A stretch of 46,664 nt of DNA from a bacterium. Lineage in GTDB: Bacteria > SZUA-79 > Acidulodesulfobacterales > Acidulodesulfobacteraceae. Position numbers and translations under genes: made by a program. The notes beneath the pieces are model-generated. The model worked only from the letters and a program-made list of their open reading frames with translations, was not told where the DNA came from and searched no databases. The stretch is taken from positions 1-46,664 of the forward strand of contig JAKAKK010000028.1 in assembly GCA_021813525.1 (NCBI GenBank). The letters are read 5' to 3'. Shown here in pieces: positions 21,071 through 32,722 of this stretch (position 1 is its first letter; each line of letters starts with the position of its first letter).

Positions 21071-22228
21071 TTATTTAATAAGTGTTTCAGAAAGCGACCA
21101 GGCTTGTCTTTTTGCTTCTATTACGTCTTCTATGCCGCTTAATTTAAACGGCCTGTGTCCCTGCATAACCTTTTCCACGTTCCCGGCAATTTTATTAAAG
21201 GATATTTTTCCGTCCAGAAACGATTTTACAAAAAATTCGTTTGCCTCGCAAAAAACGGCGGGCATGCTTTTTCCAGCCCTCAAAGCATATCTTGCAAGGT
21301 TTAAAAACGGAAATTTTTCGTTATCGGGCGCGAAAAATTCCAGGTTTCCTATCTCCGCAAGATTAAGCGGCTTCATCAGCCCGTTAAACCTGCGCGGATA
21401 AGACAGGGCATAGCCTATAGGCCCCTTCATGTCCGCTTCGCCCATCTGGGCGATAACGGAGCCGTCTTTAAATTCTACCATCGAATGGACTGCCGCCTGA
21501 GGATGTATTAAAACATCGACCTGTTTTTCGTCCATATTAAATAAAAAACAGGCTTCTATTATTTCAAGCCCCTTGTTTGCAAGAGTGGATGAATCTATGG
21601 TTATCTTTTTCCCCATTTTCCATTTAGGATGATTTAATGCCATATCCACGGTAATTCTTTTGAAATCGGCTTTGTCAGTCTTATAAAACGGACCGCCGGA
21701 AGCCGTCAGGATTAATTTATTTACGTCCGATTTTGCTCCGCATCTTAAACACTGAAAGAGAGCCGAATGTTCCGAATCTACCGGGATTATTTCGGCCTTA
21801 GAAGACTTAGCGGCGGCATTAAGGATATCCCCCGCCATTACCATGGATTCTTTATTTGCTAGAGCCAGGTCTTTCCCTGCGGCAAGGCTCCGATAAGAAA
21901 GCATAAGACCCGAAGAACCGCTTATAGCGTTTAAAACTATATCGAAAGCGTCGTCTAATACGGCCTCGTGCAGGCCTTCTTCGCCGAAAGTAAATTTAGT
22001 TTCGACGCCTTTAAAATTTTTCAGCGCGGTTTTTGCCTTATTCGATTCGGCTCTTGAAGGAAGAATGCAGTATAAAGGGTTAAGCCGTATAATCTGCTCT
22101 TTAAGTTCCGCGGTAAAATGTCCGGCGGCTATACCTTTTACGGCAAGCCTGTCCGGATACGCAAGCGCAACCTCTAAGGCATTTTTGCCTATAGACCCCG
22201 TGGAACCGGCAAGAAATATATTACGCAT
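21071..22228 (-). CDS. dxr: 1-deoxy-D-xylulose-5-phosphate reductoisomerase
   Basis: NIFLAGSTGSIGKNALEV, ALANKESMVMAG, IIPVDSEHSALFQCL, HPKWKMGKKITIDSSTLANKGLEIIEA. Confidence 0.97.
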   Translation of the reverse strand: MRNIFLAGSTGSIGKNALEVALAYPDRLAVKGIAAGHFTAELKEQIIRLNPLYCILPSRAESNKAKTALKNFKGVETKFTFGEEGLHEAVLDDAFDIVLNAISGSSGLMLSYRSLAAGKDLALANKESMVMAGDILNAAAKSSKAEIIPVDSEHSALFQCLRCGAKSDVNKLILTASGGPFYKTDKADFKRITVDMALNHPKWKMGKKITIDSSTLANKGLEIIEACFLFNMDEKQVDVLIHPQAAVHSMVEFKDGSVIAQMGEADMKGPIGYALSYPRRFNGLMKPLNLAEIGNLEFFAPDNEKFPFLNLARYALRAGKSMPAVFCEANEFFVKSFLDGKISFNKIAGNVEKVMQGHRPFKLSGIEDVIEAKRQAWSLSETLIK

Positions 22229-22250
22229 ATTAAATTATTTTTTATAAATT

Positions 22251-23066
22251 TTAATGCCTTAAATAATAGGCCGCTATATAATAAAAAAAAGGTGCCGCAA
22301 GTATTAGGCTGTCTATCCTGTCGAGGATGCCGCCGTGACCCGGAATTAAATATCCCGAATCCTTTTTTTCTCCCATTCTCTTGATTAACGATTCTGTTAA
22401 ATCGCCCAGCATTCCCGCAATAACGGTTACGGACGACAAAATTATAAAAGAAACGAGTCCGAATCTTTTATAATCGTCTATGAACGCCCTGAAAACGAGT
22501 GCGGCGAGAACCGCCGATAAAAAACCTATTAATGCTCCTTCCGTCGTTTTCTTAGGGCTTAGCGGAAAAATAAGCTTGTGTCTGCCGAAATGCCTTCCGC
22601 CGTAATACGCAAAAATATCGGATGCCCATACGAGTATAAATAATAGCAGGAGCAGAAGCTTACCGCCGGAAAGTTGAAAAATTTTCAGCAGGAAGGATAT
22701 GAGAAAACCCGCATAAAATATTGAAAATATATCTATAAATATGCTTTTGCCGAAATCCGTTTTAAAGAAAAGCACATTTTTGAAAAAAATCAGAAAACCC
22801 GATAAAAAAAAGATAAATATGAAAGCGTCCGGTTTTAAAAACGCAAACGAAAAAGCCGTTAATATGGCAAGGATTTCGGGCAGGATAAAATATTTATACC
22901 CCGTCAAGTCGAAGATACCGTATATTTCATAGACGGAAAGCGCGGTCAGTACGGCCGATACCAAAAAAAATTCATATATATCGAGCAGAAAGATAGATAA
23001 AATTATTACTATTCCGAATATAATGCCGAATATAAATCTTTTAGGGTCAAATCTCGGTTTTTCCAA
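22251..23066 (-). CDS. cdsA: Phosphatidate cytidylyltransferase
   Basis: Multi-TM. C-terminal signature VTVIAGMLGDLTESLIKRMGEKKDSGYLIPGHGGILDRIDSL. Confidence 0.95.
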   Translation of the reverse strand: MEKPRFDPKRFIFGIIFGIVIILSIFLLDIYEFFLVSAVLTALSVYEIYGIFDLTGYKYFILPEILAILTAFSFAFLKPDAFIFIFFLSGFLIFFKNVLFFKTDFGKSIFIDIFSIFYAGFLISFLLKIFQLSGGKLLLLLLFILVWASDIFAYYGGRHFGRHKLIFPLSPKKTTEGALIGFLSAVLAALVFRAFIDDYKRFGLVSFIILSSVTVIAGMLGDLTESLIKRMGEKKDSGYLIPGHGGILDRIDSLILAAPFFYYIAAYYLRH

Positions 23067-23760
23067 ATTTTCTTACCCTTTTTTCATAGTTTTTTAATGC
23101 AGCGGTTAAATTTTTCTTTCTGAAATCCGGCCATAAAGTTTTAGTAAAATACAGTTCCGTATAGGCGGCCTGATAAAGCATAAAATTGGAAAGCCTGCGT
23201 TCTCCGCTTGTTCTTATAAGAAAATCGGGGTCGGGAATACCCGCCGTGTAAAGATACGACGAAAAAAGTCCGTCGTTTATATCTTCGATATCGATTCTGC
23301 CTTCCTTAAAATCTTCGGCAATTTTGGAAGCGGCGTTTAATATTTCTTCCTTAGAACCGTAACTTAGAGCAAGCGTCAGGTTTAACGCGCCGAAATTTTT
23401 TGTTTTTTTTACCGCCTCTAACAGCGTAGATTTTGACTGTTCGGGAATCCTGCCTATATTGCCTATAAAATTAAGCCTGATTTTATTTTTAACGAGATAA
23501 GGAAGTTCAAGCCTGATATATTCGTCGAGAAGCTGCATTAAAGAATCGACTTCTTCCGCGGGTCTCTGCCAGTTTTCGGAAGAAAAGGCGTAAACGGTAA
23601 GATATTTTATTTTATGCTCTATAACGCCTTTTATAACGGATTTTAAAGATTTTATCCCTTCTATATGTCCGTATATCCTGTCTAAATTCCTTTTCTTTGC
23701 CCATCTGCCGTTTCCGTCCATAATAACGGCAATATGGTTCGGGATATTTTTAAGGGTCAT
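23047..23760 (-). CDS. uppS: Isoprenyl transferase (undecaprenyl diphosphate synthase)
   Basis: PNHIAVIMDGNGRWAKKRN, LTVYAFSSENWQRP and DPDFLIRTSGERRLSNFMLYQAAYTELYFT. Confidence 0.97.
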   Translation of the reverse strand: MTLKNIPNHIAVIMDGNGRWAKKRNLDRIYGHIEGIKSLKSVIKGVIEHKIKYLTVYAFSSENWQRPAEEVDSLMQLLDEYIRLELPYLVKNKIRLNFIGNIGRIPEQSKSTLLEAVKKTKNFGALNLTLALSYGSKEEILNAASKIAEDFKEGRIDIEDINDGLFSSYLYTAGIPDPDFLIRTSGERRLSNFMLYQAAYTELYFTKTLWPDFRKKNLTAALKNYEKRVRKFGKTEI

Positions 23761-24317
23761 ACTTCGGATATTTCTTTTTCTTTATGCTTTGTTATTTCAT
23801 CTATTTCTTTAATAAAGCCGTCGGTCAATTCCTGAATTTTCTTTTGAATTTTAAACGATATATCCTCGGATATTTCTTTGGACTTTTCCGCGGATTTTAT
23901 TTTTTCGTTTGCCAGCCGCCTGAAATTCCTGACCTCCTGCTTAATGGATTCCGAAAGTTTGCTTATCTGCTTTATTATTTCTTTCCGCCTTTCCTGAGTC
24001 AAGGCGGGTATGATAATGCTTATGCTTTTGCCGTCGTTGGACGGATTTAAGGACGGGTCGTATTTTTGTATGGCTTTTTCTATAGCGGGAAGAGAGCCTG
24101 CATCCCATGGATTTATAGTTATCGTCCTGCTGTCGGGAACTGAAATAGAGGCAAGCCTTATTATAGGAGAAACAGCGCCGTAATATTCGACGCTTATCGC
24201 GTCTATCAGCCCCGTAGATGCCCTTCCCGTCCTTATCCTTGCCAGTTCGTTTTTATATGATGAAACCGCGTGGGACATCTTTACTTTCGTCTCGTTAATA
24301 AACTCCGATTCATTCAT
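23757..24317 (-). CDS. frr: Ribosome recycling factor
   Basis: ELARIRTGRASTGLID, ISVPDSRTITINPWDAGSLPAIEKAI, ALTQERRKEIIKQ and VRNFRRLANEKIK. Confidence 0.97.
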   Translation of the reverse strand: MNESEFINETKVKMSHAVSSYKNELARIRTGRASTGLIDAISVEYYGAVSPIIRLASISVPDSRTITINPWDAGSLPAIEKAIQKYDPSLNPSNDGKSISIIIPALTQERRKEIIKQISKLSESIKQEVRNFRRLANEKIKSAEKSKEISEDISFKIQKKIQELTDGFIKEIDEITKHKEKEISEV

Positions 24318-24337
24318 AACGTCCGCCCCTCAAAAAA

Positions 24338-25063
24338 TTAAGAATTAGTGATTACCGTGCCTATGGGTTCGCCTTTAACGACTTTTAACAAATTACCGGG
24401 GACCAGCAGGTTAAAAACGACTATAGGCAGTCTGTTATCCATGCATAAAGATATAGAAGTGGAATCCATAACTTTTAAATTTTTATTCAAAACATCGATA
24501 TAAGTGAGCCTTTCGAATTTTACCGCCTCCGCGTTGACAAACGGGTCGTCGCTGAAAACCCCTTCGATTCTCGTAGCCTTAAGGATGACGTCGGCATGAA
24601 TTTCCATAGCCCTGAGAGATGCGGCGGTATCGGTTGTGAAGTACGGATTCCCCGTTCCCGCGGCAAATATAACCACTCTCTTTTTCTCTAAATGCCTCAA
24701 TGCCCTGCGCCTTATATAAGGCTCGGCAACCTGCTGCATCGCTATGGCGGTCTGCACCCTGGATATTACCCCGTTATCCTCCAAACTAGCCTGAAGGGCA
24801 AGCGCGTTTATAACCGTGGCGAGCATACCCATATAATCGCCTTGCGAGCGTTCTATTCCGAGCCCTTTCGAAGACTTGCCGAATCCCCTGAATATATTGC
24901 CTCCGCCTATTACGACCGCAACCTCGACCCCGGCGTCCGTAACGGATTTTATTTCGCGCGATACGAAATTTATTACGGACGGGTCTATGCCGCATTTGTT
25001 CTCGCCGGCCAAAGCCTCTCCGCTGACCTTAAGCAGTATTCTTTTATAATTGAGTCCCTGCAT
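24338..25063 (-). CDS. pyrH: UMP kinase
   Basis: [59 protein letters not shown]. Confidence 0.97.
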   Translation of the reverse strand: MQGLNYKRILLKVSGEALAGENKCGIDPSVINFVSREIKSVTDAGVEVAVVIGGGNIFRGFGKSSKGLGIERSQGDYMGMLATVINALALQASLEDNGVISRVQTAIAMQQVAEPYIRRRALRHLEKKRVVIFAAGTGNPYFTTDTAASLRAMEIHADVILKATRIEGVFSDDPFVNAEAVKFERLTYIDVLNKNLKVMDSTSISLCMDNRLPIVVFNLLVPGNLLKVVKGEPIGTVITNS

Positions 25064-25668
25064 TATTCTCCCAGCTGGTATCTGACGAATCTTTTTAAGA
25101 TTATATTTTCCCCTAATTTCGCTATCTCGTTGTCGATTATAGCCGAAATATTTTTAGACGGGTCTTTTATGAACGCCTGTTCGAGCAGGCAGACGTCCTG
25201 ATAATATTTTTCGAGCTTGCCTTCGACTATTTTTTCCTTAACCGCCTGAGGCTTGTCCATAGAGGCGAGCTGTTCCCTGTAAATTTCCTTTTCTTTTGCT
25301 ATAATTTCGGGCTGGACCGCCTCCCTTCTTATATAAAGAGGGTTCGACGCGGCTATATGCATAGCTATATTTTTTGCAAGTTCTTGAAATTCCGCCGTTC
25401 TTGCGACAAAATCCGTTTCGCAGTTAATTTCCAAAAGAACCCCTATTCTTCCGCCTGCGTGTATATAGGAATAGATTAATCCTTCCTTGGCTTCCCTGCT
25501 TGCTTTCTTCTGCGCTTTGGCAAGCCCTTTTTTTCTAAGCATTTCTATGGCTTTTTCCATGTCTCCGCCCGTTTCCACGAGAGCGTTTTTGCAATCGACG
25601 AAACCGGCTCCGGTCGCCTGCCGCAAATTTTTAACAAGTTCCGCGCTTATATTCTGTGATTTTTCCAA
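25063..25668 (-). CDS. tsf: Translation elongation factor Ts (short form)
   Basis: [35 protein letters not shown] and [15 protein letters not shown]. 201 aa. Confidence 0.95.
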   Translation of the reverse strand: MEKSQNISAELVKNLRQATGAGFVDCKNALVETGGDMEKAIEMLRKKGLAKAQKKASREAKEGLIYSYIHAGGRIGVLLEINCETDFVARTAEFQELAKNIAMHIAASNPLYIRREAVQPEIIAKEKEIYREQLASMDKPQAVKEKIVEGKLEKYYQDVCLLEQAFIKDPSKNISAIIDNEIAKLGENIILKRFVRYQLGE

Positions 25669-25706
25669 TTATTTTTTTCCTCCACGCTATATTAATTATT
25701 ATATAT

Positions 25707-26570
25707 TTATATAGAAATATCGGCTTCTTCGCCCTCTGCAGATATTTCTTCGCCCGCTCCGGAAACTTCTCCGGCGGCGGCAAAAGTTTCTTCGGTTATA
25801 ACTCCTTCGGCGACTGCCTGCGCCTTGCCTTTACCGGTCTTTTCTTCGTAAATTTTCCTTCCTTCCAGGATTGCGTCCGCCATCGTGCTTAAAATTAATT
25901 TTATTGCCCTTATGGCGTCGTCGTTGCCCGGTATCAGCCAGTCCACGAATTCCGGGTCGGCATTGGTATCCGCAACTCCTATTATAGGAATCCCAAGCCT
26001 TCTCGCTTCTTTTGCGGCTATAATTTCATGATGCACATCTACTATGAAAACTGCATCCGGCACCCTGTTCATATCTCTGACGCCGTTAAGAACTTTCTGG
26101 TGCTTGACGATTTCTTTTTCCATTCTTGCCATTTCTTTTTTTGTAAATCTGGAAAATTCTTCGGATTCTTTAAGGGCTTCCAGTTCTTTTAACCTTTTAA
26201 TCGAAAGTTTAATGGTGGCAAAATTAGTAATCATTCCGCCGAGCCATCTTTCGTTCACGTAGGGCATGCCGCATCTTTTCGCTTCTTCGACTACGATGGG
26301 ATTCGCCTGCTTTTTCGTGCCTATAATAAGAATAACCTTGCCTTCCTTAGCAGTCTCTAACAGCTTATCGTAAGCCGCAGAAATATAAGGGAGAGCTTTT
26401 TGAAGGTCGATTATATGGACCCCGTTTCTTGCCCCGTATATATAGGGTTTCATCTTGGGATTCCATCTTTTGGTCTGGTGTCCGAAATGGACGCCTGCTT
26501 CCAGCAACTGCTTAATTGTAACGTTAAACGGCATTTTAGCCTCCTTTGCGCTTTTTTCTCCCCGCCCCAT
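25707..26570 (-). CDS. rpsB: Small ribosomal subunit protein uS2, with acidic C-terminal tail
   Basis: IKQLLEAGVHFGHQTKRWNPKMKPYIYGARNGVHIIDLQK, VNERWLGGMITNF, PGNDDAIRAIKLI. Start may be the internal MPFNVTIKQLL. Confidence 0.97.
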   Translation of the reverse strand: MGRGEKSAKEAKMPFNVTIKQLLEAGVHFGHQTKRWNPKMKPYIYGARNGVHIIDLQKALPYISAAYDKLLETAKEGKVILIIGTKKQANPIVVEEAKRCGMPYVNERWLGGMITNFATIKLSIKRLKELEALKESEEFSRFTKKEMARMEKEIVKHQKVLNGVRDMNRVPDAVFIVDVHHEIIAAKEARRLGIPIIGVADTNADPEFVDWLIPGNDDAIRAIKLILSTMADAILEGRKIYEEKTGKGKAQAVAEGVITEETFAAAGEVSGAGEEISAEGEEADISI

Positions 26571-26661
26571 AATAAATTAGATACTGCACTTCAAGCACAA
26601 ATTAAAAAGCGGGTACGAATTTTGGTTAATTTTAACTTATCTTTTTATCATTTTTACGCAT

Positions 26662-27378
26662 TTATTGCAAGAAAATTATTTTATATAGAAAATTAAAAAT
26701 GCTGTTATATCCGTTAACCGGAATCCTTTTTAATTCGTAGGAATTATCCCCTACGCCCACCTTGCCCCTTGCCGTCGTAAACGCCCCAAGATAGCCGGTT
26801 TTTTTAACCGCCCTCATAACATTAGGGTTATAAGCGCCGAAAGGATAGGAGAAAAAATCTACCGGAGCGTTAAGAATATTTTCGAGATAAGCTTTGGACG
26901 CGATAAGTTCGCCGAGCAAAACGCCTTCTTCGAGACGGTCCAAATAATAATGGTTTATTCCGTGGGAGCCTATAAAAAAACCGTCTTTAAACATATCTTT
27001 AATTTCGCTTTTATTTAAAAAATCCTCCCTGACTTTTTCCCTTTCGTCGGAAACGATATTTTTTTTTCCTATAAAACCGGTGCTTATAAATATTAAAGAA
27101 GTAAAACCGGCGGCTTTAAGAACCGGATAAGCGTTTAAATAATTATTTTCGTATCCGTCGTCGAAAGTTATCAGCAAAGGTTTTTTTACTGATATTTTAT
27201 GTCCTTTGACGAAAGATAAAATATCCTTAGGGCTTACGGTGTCGTAACCCAAAAATTTCAACAGGGCCACCTGCATTTTAAACTGCTTGGGAGTAACGTA
27301 CAACCCTTTATATACCGCGTCTTTTTTAGGATAATCAATTTTATGGTAGTATAAGACGGGTATTTTCATAAATAGCAA
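26662..27378 (-). CDS. Polysaccharide deacetylase (carbohydrate esterase 4)
   Basis: PVLYYHKID, LLITFDDGYENNYLNAYPVLK, IGSHGINHYYL and FSYPFGAYN. Confidence 0.92.
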   Translation of the reverse strand: MLFMKIPVLYYHKIDYPKKDAVYKGLYVTPKQFKMQVALLKFLGYDTVSPKDILSFVKGHKISVKKPLLITFDDGYENNYLNAYPVLKAAGFTSLIFISTGFIGKKNIVSDEREKVREDFLNKSEIKDMFKDGFFIGSHGINHYYLDRLEEGVLLGELIASKAYLENILNAPVDFFSYPFGAYNPNVMRAVKKTGYLGAFTTARGKVGVGDNSYELKRIPVNGYNSIFNFLYKIIFLQ

Positions 27379-27395
27379 ATTTTATGCACAATATT

Positions 27396-28574
27396 TTAGC
27401 TTCTGTAAGAAGCGTTTATGTCTATATATTCTTTTGTAAGATTGCACGTTAAAACCGTCCATTTTTTTTTGCCGCATTTCAGGTCTATTTTAAAATCTAT
27501 TTCTTTGGGGGATAAAACAGTTTTTTCCTCGGCTTTGCTCAGCCCCTTGTAAACCGAGGAATTTTGGACGATTAATTTATCGTTTATATAAATATCTATT
27601 TTTTCGGGTTCTAGCGGAACAGACGACCTCCCTACCGCCGCCATTATCCTGCCCCAGTTCAGGTCTTCTCCGGTGAGCATGGTTTTGAACAAGGGGGAAT
27701 TCGCTACGGTAAGGGCGGTTTTTTTTGCGCCCGATTCGGTATGGGCATTCATAACCGTAATTTTTATAAACTTAGTAGCGCCTTCCCCGTCTTTCACTAT
27801 CATTTCGGCAAGCTCTAAGCATACCTTGAAAAGGGCGTTTTTTATCTTTTTATAATCCGCATCCGTGCCTTTTTCCGGCCGTCCGGAGACATCCGGATAA
27901 AAAAAAGCGGCGGTATCGTTGGTAGAAGTATCGCCGTCAACCGTAATAGAATTAAAGGATTTTTCGACGCAATCCTTAAACATTTCGTCGGCGGTTTCCT
28001 TTTTTAAAGGTATATCCGAAAATATAAAGGCAAGCATCGTAGCCATATTAGGCATTATCATGCCCGACCCTTTTGCCGTTCCGATTATCCGGTATTTAAC
28101 CCCGTTAAGCGTTACATCCGAGGATGCCGTCTTGGTAAAAGTATCGGTAGTCATAATGGATTTTGCAAAATCATGAAACCCGCTTTTATCCGCGGTTTTA
28201 ACTAATTCCGGAACCGCCCGTTCTATTAAAGGAAAGTTAAGCCTTTCGCCTATTACGCCGGTAGAGCATATGAAAATATTTCCGGCGGCCGCTCCGGTTT
28301 CCGTTGAAACCGCTTCCATGACTTTTTTGGCGTCCGATATGCCGTATTTTCCGTTGCATGCGTTTGCGTTTCCCGAATTTACGATTAACGCCCTGATAAT
28401 ATTTTTAGAATTTTTTTTGGATATAATAACCGGCGCCGCCTTGACTTTATTGCGGGTAAAAACGGCGCTGACCCTGAGCGGAATTTTGGAAACCATTAGT
28501 CCGACGTCTAAATCTTTATTTTTTTTTAATCCGCAGGACTTACCCGAAAATAAAAAATTATTGATTTTTTCCAT
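27396..28574 (-). CDS. argJ: Glutamate N-acetyltransferase / amino-acid acetyltransferase ArgJ
   Basis: [51 protein letters not shown] and [10 protein letters not shown]-terminus is [11 protein letters not shown]. Confidence 0.97.
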   Translation of the reverse strand: MEKINNFLFSGKSCGLKKNKDLDVGLMVSKIPLRVSAVFTRNKVKAAPVIISKKNSKNIIRALIVNSGNANACNGKYGISDAKKVMEAVSTETGAAAGNIFICSTGVIGERLNFPLIERAVPELVKTADKSGFHDFAKSIMTTDTFTKTASSDVTLNGVKYRIIGTAKGSGMIMPNMATMLAFIFSDIPLKKETADEMFKDCVEKSFNSITVDGDTSTNDTAAFFYPDVSGRPEKGTDADYKKIKNALFKVCLELAEMIVKDGEGATKFIKITVMNAHTESGAKKTALTVANSPLFKTMLTGEDLNWGRIMAAVGRSSVPLEPEKIDIYINDKLIVQNSSVYKGLSKAEEKTVLSPKEIDFKIDLKCGKKKWTVLTCNLTKEYIDINASYRS

Positions 28575-31233
28575 GGCAATTTTTATATTTTTTGCCGCTG
28601 CCGCATGGGCAGGGCTCGTTTCTTCCTATTTTTTTAGGTTTAACTATAGGTTTTTGCTTCTCTTCGGTTTCAAAATTTATTTCGTCGTGGGTCAGGACGA
28701 TATTGTCCGAAAGAAGACCGGCGCCCGCCAATATATCTCCGGCATTTACGCTGCCCTCGAATTGAACGGTCGAAATAGAATTCAACGCTTCTTCTTTCAT
28801 TCTGAACTGCATATTTATGAACAGGCCGTAAGCTTCTTTCTGGTATTCTATCAAAGGATTTACCTGCGCGTAACCTCTGAGTCCTATGCCCTCTTTAAGA
28901 GCGTCTAAAGAAGTAAGGGCATCCTTCCAGAGGCTGTCCACCGCCTGCAGATACAGCGCCTTAATTATATCCACCTTTTCTTTTTCCGGAAATAACGCTA
29001 TTTTAGCATCTATGCTTTTCTTTATTAAATCCGAAAAAGTATTAAAAAGCTCGTTCCTCGGCAATTTTTTTAAAGCCGCGACGACGGCATTTTTTTTTGC
29101 TTCATAAGGAACCGCCGTAGAATTTAAACCGAATATTTCCGCCGGCATGGAAATTATATCTATCGAAAGGCTTACCCTCACGACTTCCAAAAGTCCTTCT
29201 AAGTCCCAGTTTTCGTTGTGCGATTTTTCCGGAACGTAGCTTTCGAAATACGATTCCAGTAAAGATTCGATATCGAATATAATATCGCCGTAAATCTCGG
29301 AAAGCTCGTCTATCTGCAGTATCCTTCTTCTATACGAATATATAAGTTCCCTCTGTTTATTCATAACGTTGTCGTAATCGATGAGATTTTTCCTTATGTC
29401 GAAATTATGTCCTTCCACCTTTTTTTGGGCGTTTTCGATAGCCTTCGATATCATCGTATGCTCGATAGCCTGGCCGTCTCTCAACCCAAGCCTTTCTAAG
29501 AAAGGCGCAAGCCTTTCCGAGCCGAATATTCTCATAAGGTCGTCTTCCAGCGAAACATAAAATCTGGAAGAACCCACGTCGCCCTGCCTGCCGGCCCTAC
29601 CCCTAAGCTGGTTGTCTATGCGCCTCGACTCATGCCTTTCGGTTCCTATTACGTGAAGCCCGCCGAGTTCTTTAACTCCTTCTCCGAGAACGATATCGGT
29701 GCCTCTTCCCGCCATATTGGTGGATATGGTAACGGATTTCTTCTGTCCCGCGTTTGCGATAATATGAGCTTCTTTTGCGTGATTTTTCGCGTTCAGTACG
29801 GAATGGGGTATCCCTTTTTTCTTTAAAATAGCGCTCAGCCTTTCGGATTTTTCTACGGAAACCGTACCTACCAGTACCGGCTGGCCGGACTTATATTTCT
29901 CTATAATCTCTTCGGACACCGCGTCGAATTTTTCCGCTTCGGTAGCGAATACCAAATCCGTATAGTCTTTTCTTATCATCGGCTTATTGGTCGGTATGAC
30001 CGCTACGTCGAGATTATATATTTTTTTGAATTCTTCGGCTTCTGTATCCGCCGTTCCCGTCATGCCGGCAAGTTTGTTATACATTCTGAAGAAATTCTGA
30101 AACGTTACGGTAGCTAAAGTCTGGTTTTCGCCCTCGACCTTAAGCCGTTCTTTGGCTTCCAGAGCCTGATGCAGTCCTTCTCCGTAACGCCTGCCGTTCA
30201 TAAGGCGTCCGGTAAATTCGTCCACTATAACGACTTGATTATCCTGAACCAAATAATCTACGTCCCTGAAATAGCACGCATGCGCCCGCAAAGACTGATT
30301 TACGGCATGAAGCTGGTCTAAGTGCCTCGGGTCGTAAATATTTTTTATATTCATTGCTTTTTCTATTTTTTCGATGCCTTCTTCCGTTAATATCGCGGTT
30401 TTTAATTTTTCGTCCACCGTGTAATCCAAATCTTTTTTTAAAAAACCGACGGCGGAGTCGGCCTTATAATACAACTCGGTAGTTTCGTCGGATTCGCCGG
30501 AAATTATGAGCGGAGTTCTCGCTTCGTCTATCAGTACGGAATCTACTTCGTCTATTATGGCGTAATTTAATTCTTTCTGGACGTAATCGTCCAAGGAAAA
30601 TTTCATATTGTCCCTTAAATAATCGAAACCGAATTCGTTATTGGTACCGTACGTTACGTCGCAGTTATAAGCCTTTTTTCTTTCCGCATCGTCTAAATCG
30701 TTAGTTATAACGCCAACGGAAAGGCCTAAGAGGTTATACGCCTTGCCCATCCATTCAGAATCCCTTTTGGCGAGGTAGTCGTTTACGGTAATAACGTGTA
30801 CGCCCCTGCCGGTCAAACTGTTAAGATACGCGGGCAGAACGGCGACGAGCGTTTTTCCCTCGCCCGTAGCCATCTCGGCAATCTTTCCGGAATGGAGAAC
30901 CATGCCGCCGATAAGCTGAACGTCGAACGGGCGCATATTAAGGGCTCTTTTGATGCCTTCTCTCGCGACCGCGAAAACGTCGGGAAGAAGAACGTTCAAT
31001 TTTTTGTCCTGTTCCGCCTGGGAAAGCCCTTTAAGTTCGTCTCTGAACTTATCGGTCATCCCTTTGATTTCATCGTTTCCGAGTCCCGAATATTTAGATT
31101 CTAAAGAATTAATTTGGGCCGCTATAGGTTTCAGCCTTGCAAGCTCCCTCTGGTTGCTCGTCCCTAAAATACTTTTTAATAATTTAACTACCAATGTGAA
31201 TACGCTCCTTTTATTTTCCCGAAACCTGAACAT
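28558..31233 (-). CDS. secA: Protein translocase subunit SecA
   Basis: [50 protein letters not shown] and GRGTDI. C-terminal Zn-binding [17 protein letters not shown]. Confidence 0.98.
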   Translation of the reverse strand: MFRFRENKRSVFTLVVKLLKSILGTSNQRELARLKPIAAQINSLESKYSGLGNDEIKGMTDKFRDELKGLSQAEQDKKLNVLLPDVFAVAREGIKRALNMRPFDVQLIGGMVLHSGKIAEMATGEGKTLVAVLPAYLNSLTGRGVHVITVNDYLAKRDSEWMGKAYNLLGLSVGVITNDLDDAERKKAYNCDVTYGTNNEFGFDYLRDNMKFSLDDYVQKELNYAIIDEVDSVLIDEARTPLIISGESDETTELYYKADSAVGFLKKDLDYTVDEKLKTAILTEEGIEKIEKAMNIKNIYDPRHLDQLHAVNQSLRAHACYFRDVDYLVQDNQVVIVDEFTGRLMNGRRYGEGLHQALEAKERLKVEGENQTLATVTFQNFFRMYNKLAGMTGTADTEAEEFKKIYNLDVAVIPTNKPMIRKDYTDLVFATEAEKFDAVSEEIIEKYKSGQPVLVGTVSVEKSERLSAILKKKGIPHSVLNAKNHAKEAHIIANAGQKKSVTISTNMAGRGTDIVLGEGVKELGGLHVIGTERHESRRIDNQLRGRAGRQGDVGSSRFYVSLEDDLMRIFGSERLAPFLERLGLRDGQAIEHTMISKAIENAQKKVEGHNFDIRKNLIDYDNVMNKQRELIYSYRRRILQIDELSEIYGDIIFDIESLLESYFESYVPEKSHNENWDLEGLLEVVRVSLSIDIISMPAEIFGLNSTAVPYEAKKNAVVAALKKLPRNELFNTFSDLIKKSIDAKIALFPEKEKVDIIKALYLQAVDSLWKDALTSLDALKEGIGLRGYAQVNPLIEYQKEAYGLFINMQFRMKEEALNSISTVQFEGSVNAGDILAGAGLLSDNIVLTHDEINFETEEKQKPIVKPKKIGRNEPCPCGSGKKYKNCHGKNQ

Positions 31234-32674
31234 TTTCGAATAATATGGAAGGGGAACCGGTAGAGCCGAAATAGCGTATGTCGTCCGCTATTTTTACTAT
31301 GCCGTTAAATAACTGCATAAGGTTTCCGCTCAATACTATTCCTTTAACGGGAAAGTCTATTTTGCCGTTTTTAATATAAAAACCGGAAGCTCCGAGCGAA
31401 AATTCCCCGGTGTAGGGCTTTGCCATATGAAGTCCCATAAGCTCGTTTATATACAGGCCGTCTTTAAGAGAACTTATCATGTCTAAAATATTAGTCCCGC
31501 CGTTTTTTATAAAAAAATTAGTCGAACCGATATCGGGCGGCATAGTAAACGACCTGCTTACAGAATTTCCCGTCGATTTCAAACCCGCCCTTTTTGCATA
31601 TTCTATATCGTAAAGATAGGATTTTACGACCCCGGACGAGCATAATATTTTTTTTTGCATCTTAACGCCTTCCCTGTCGAATATGTCGGTGAGAGCGCCT
31701 CCATGCAAAAGTCCGTCGTCGATAATATCTAATTGAGCGGAAAATACTTTTTCTCCTAATTTGCCTTCTAACAGCGATTTCTTTTTATAGACGCTGTCGG
31801 CATAAAAAGACTGTTTTAGTAAGCCTAGAAGCTCCGACGAAGTAAAGTTATCGAATATTATATTATAACTTCCGCTCGGCACCGCCCTCGCCCCGAGCTG
31901 GTCAACCCCTTTTTTCGCGGCGTTCATAGCGGCCTTTTTAAATTTCAGCGCTCCGAAGCTGTGCGAGAAATCGAAATCGAATCCCGAACCTGTGTCCCCG
32001 CCGTCCCGCGAAGCGACTGATAAAAATATCTCGTAAAAAGTTTTTTTAGAAGATACATCTACTCCGTTGGAATTATAAAACCTTTTGGATATTAAAGTTT
32101 CGGAATAAGAAGGCTTATCGACTTTATATATTTTTTTATCGTACGAATATGCCGTTTCTTCCATTTCCGTCAGAAGCGATTTTTTTGTATTTATATCTAT
32201 GCCGCTCCAGTCGCCGGAATAAATGCCTAATTTTTCCGGCAGGCTTGAATCCGTCAGGCTCGCGTCTTTTTCGGCAAAATCGAAATACTCGTTTTCGTCC
32301 ATGAACTTCAGGAGGGAATAGGCATTCTCTAATGCGCTTATAATCTTTTGCTCTTCAAAACCGAGGCAGTATGAAAAACTTACCTTTTTTTTATCGCACA
32401 GCCTTATATTAAGGCCCTTCGTTTCGGCATTGACGTAATTAGATATTCTGCCGTCTTCCGACTCCATCTTCAATATTTTAGCGTTAAATAAATAAGCTTC
32501 CGATTTTATCCCTTTTTTCTTGGAATAATTGCCTATCAGCGAAATTACGGCGTCAAAACCGTCGTTTTGCTTTCCGAAACTTTCGGCCGCCTCATGAAGT
32601 TTATTCGGCGCTTTCTCCGAAACTTTACTGTTTTGCTCACGGTCTGTTCCTTTTATGTTCATGTCCGTACCCAT
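31211..32674 (-). CDS. pmbA: TldD/PmbA family metallopeptidase-like protein
   Basis: [13 protein letters not shown] region, [40 protein letters not shown] and [32 protein letters not shown]. Confidence 0.88.
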   Translation of the reverse strand: MGTDMNIKGTDREQNSKVSEKAPNKLHEAAESFGKQNDGFDAVISLIGNYSKKKGIKSEAYLFNAKILKMESEDGRISNYVNAETKGLNIRLCDKKKVSFSYCLGFEEQKIISALENAYSLLKFMDENEYFDFAEKDASLTDSSLPEKLGIYSGDWSGIDINTKKSLLTEMEETAYSYDKKIYKVDKPSYSETLISKRFYNSNGVDVSSKKTFYEIFLSVASRDGGDTGSGFDFDFSHSFGALKFKKAAMNAAKKGVDQLGARAVPSGSYNIIFDNFTSSELLGLLKQSFYADSVYKKKSLLEGKLGEKVFSAQLDIIDDGLLHGGALTDIFDREGVKMQKKILCSSGVVKSYLYDIEYAKRAGLKSTGNSVSRSFTMPPDIGSTNFFIKNGGTNILDMISSLKDGLYINELMGLHMAKPYTGEFSLGASGFYIKNGKIDFPVKGIVLSGNLMQLFNGIVKIADDIRYFGSTGSPSILFENVQVSGK

Positions 32675-32722
32675 TTTTTATCCGTCCCGTTTTCTATTCT
32701 TTTTAAAATCTATATTGGGCAT

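Noticed and set aside
24786-24995. Minus-strand Arg-rich ORF inside pyrH, and 18121-18357 inside guaB
   Set aside because: These are alternative-frame readings of well-conserved genes with biased Arg/Ser composition and no independent support.
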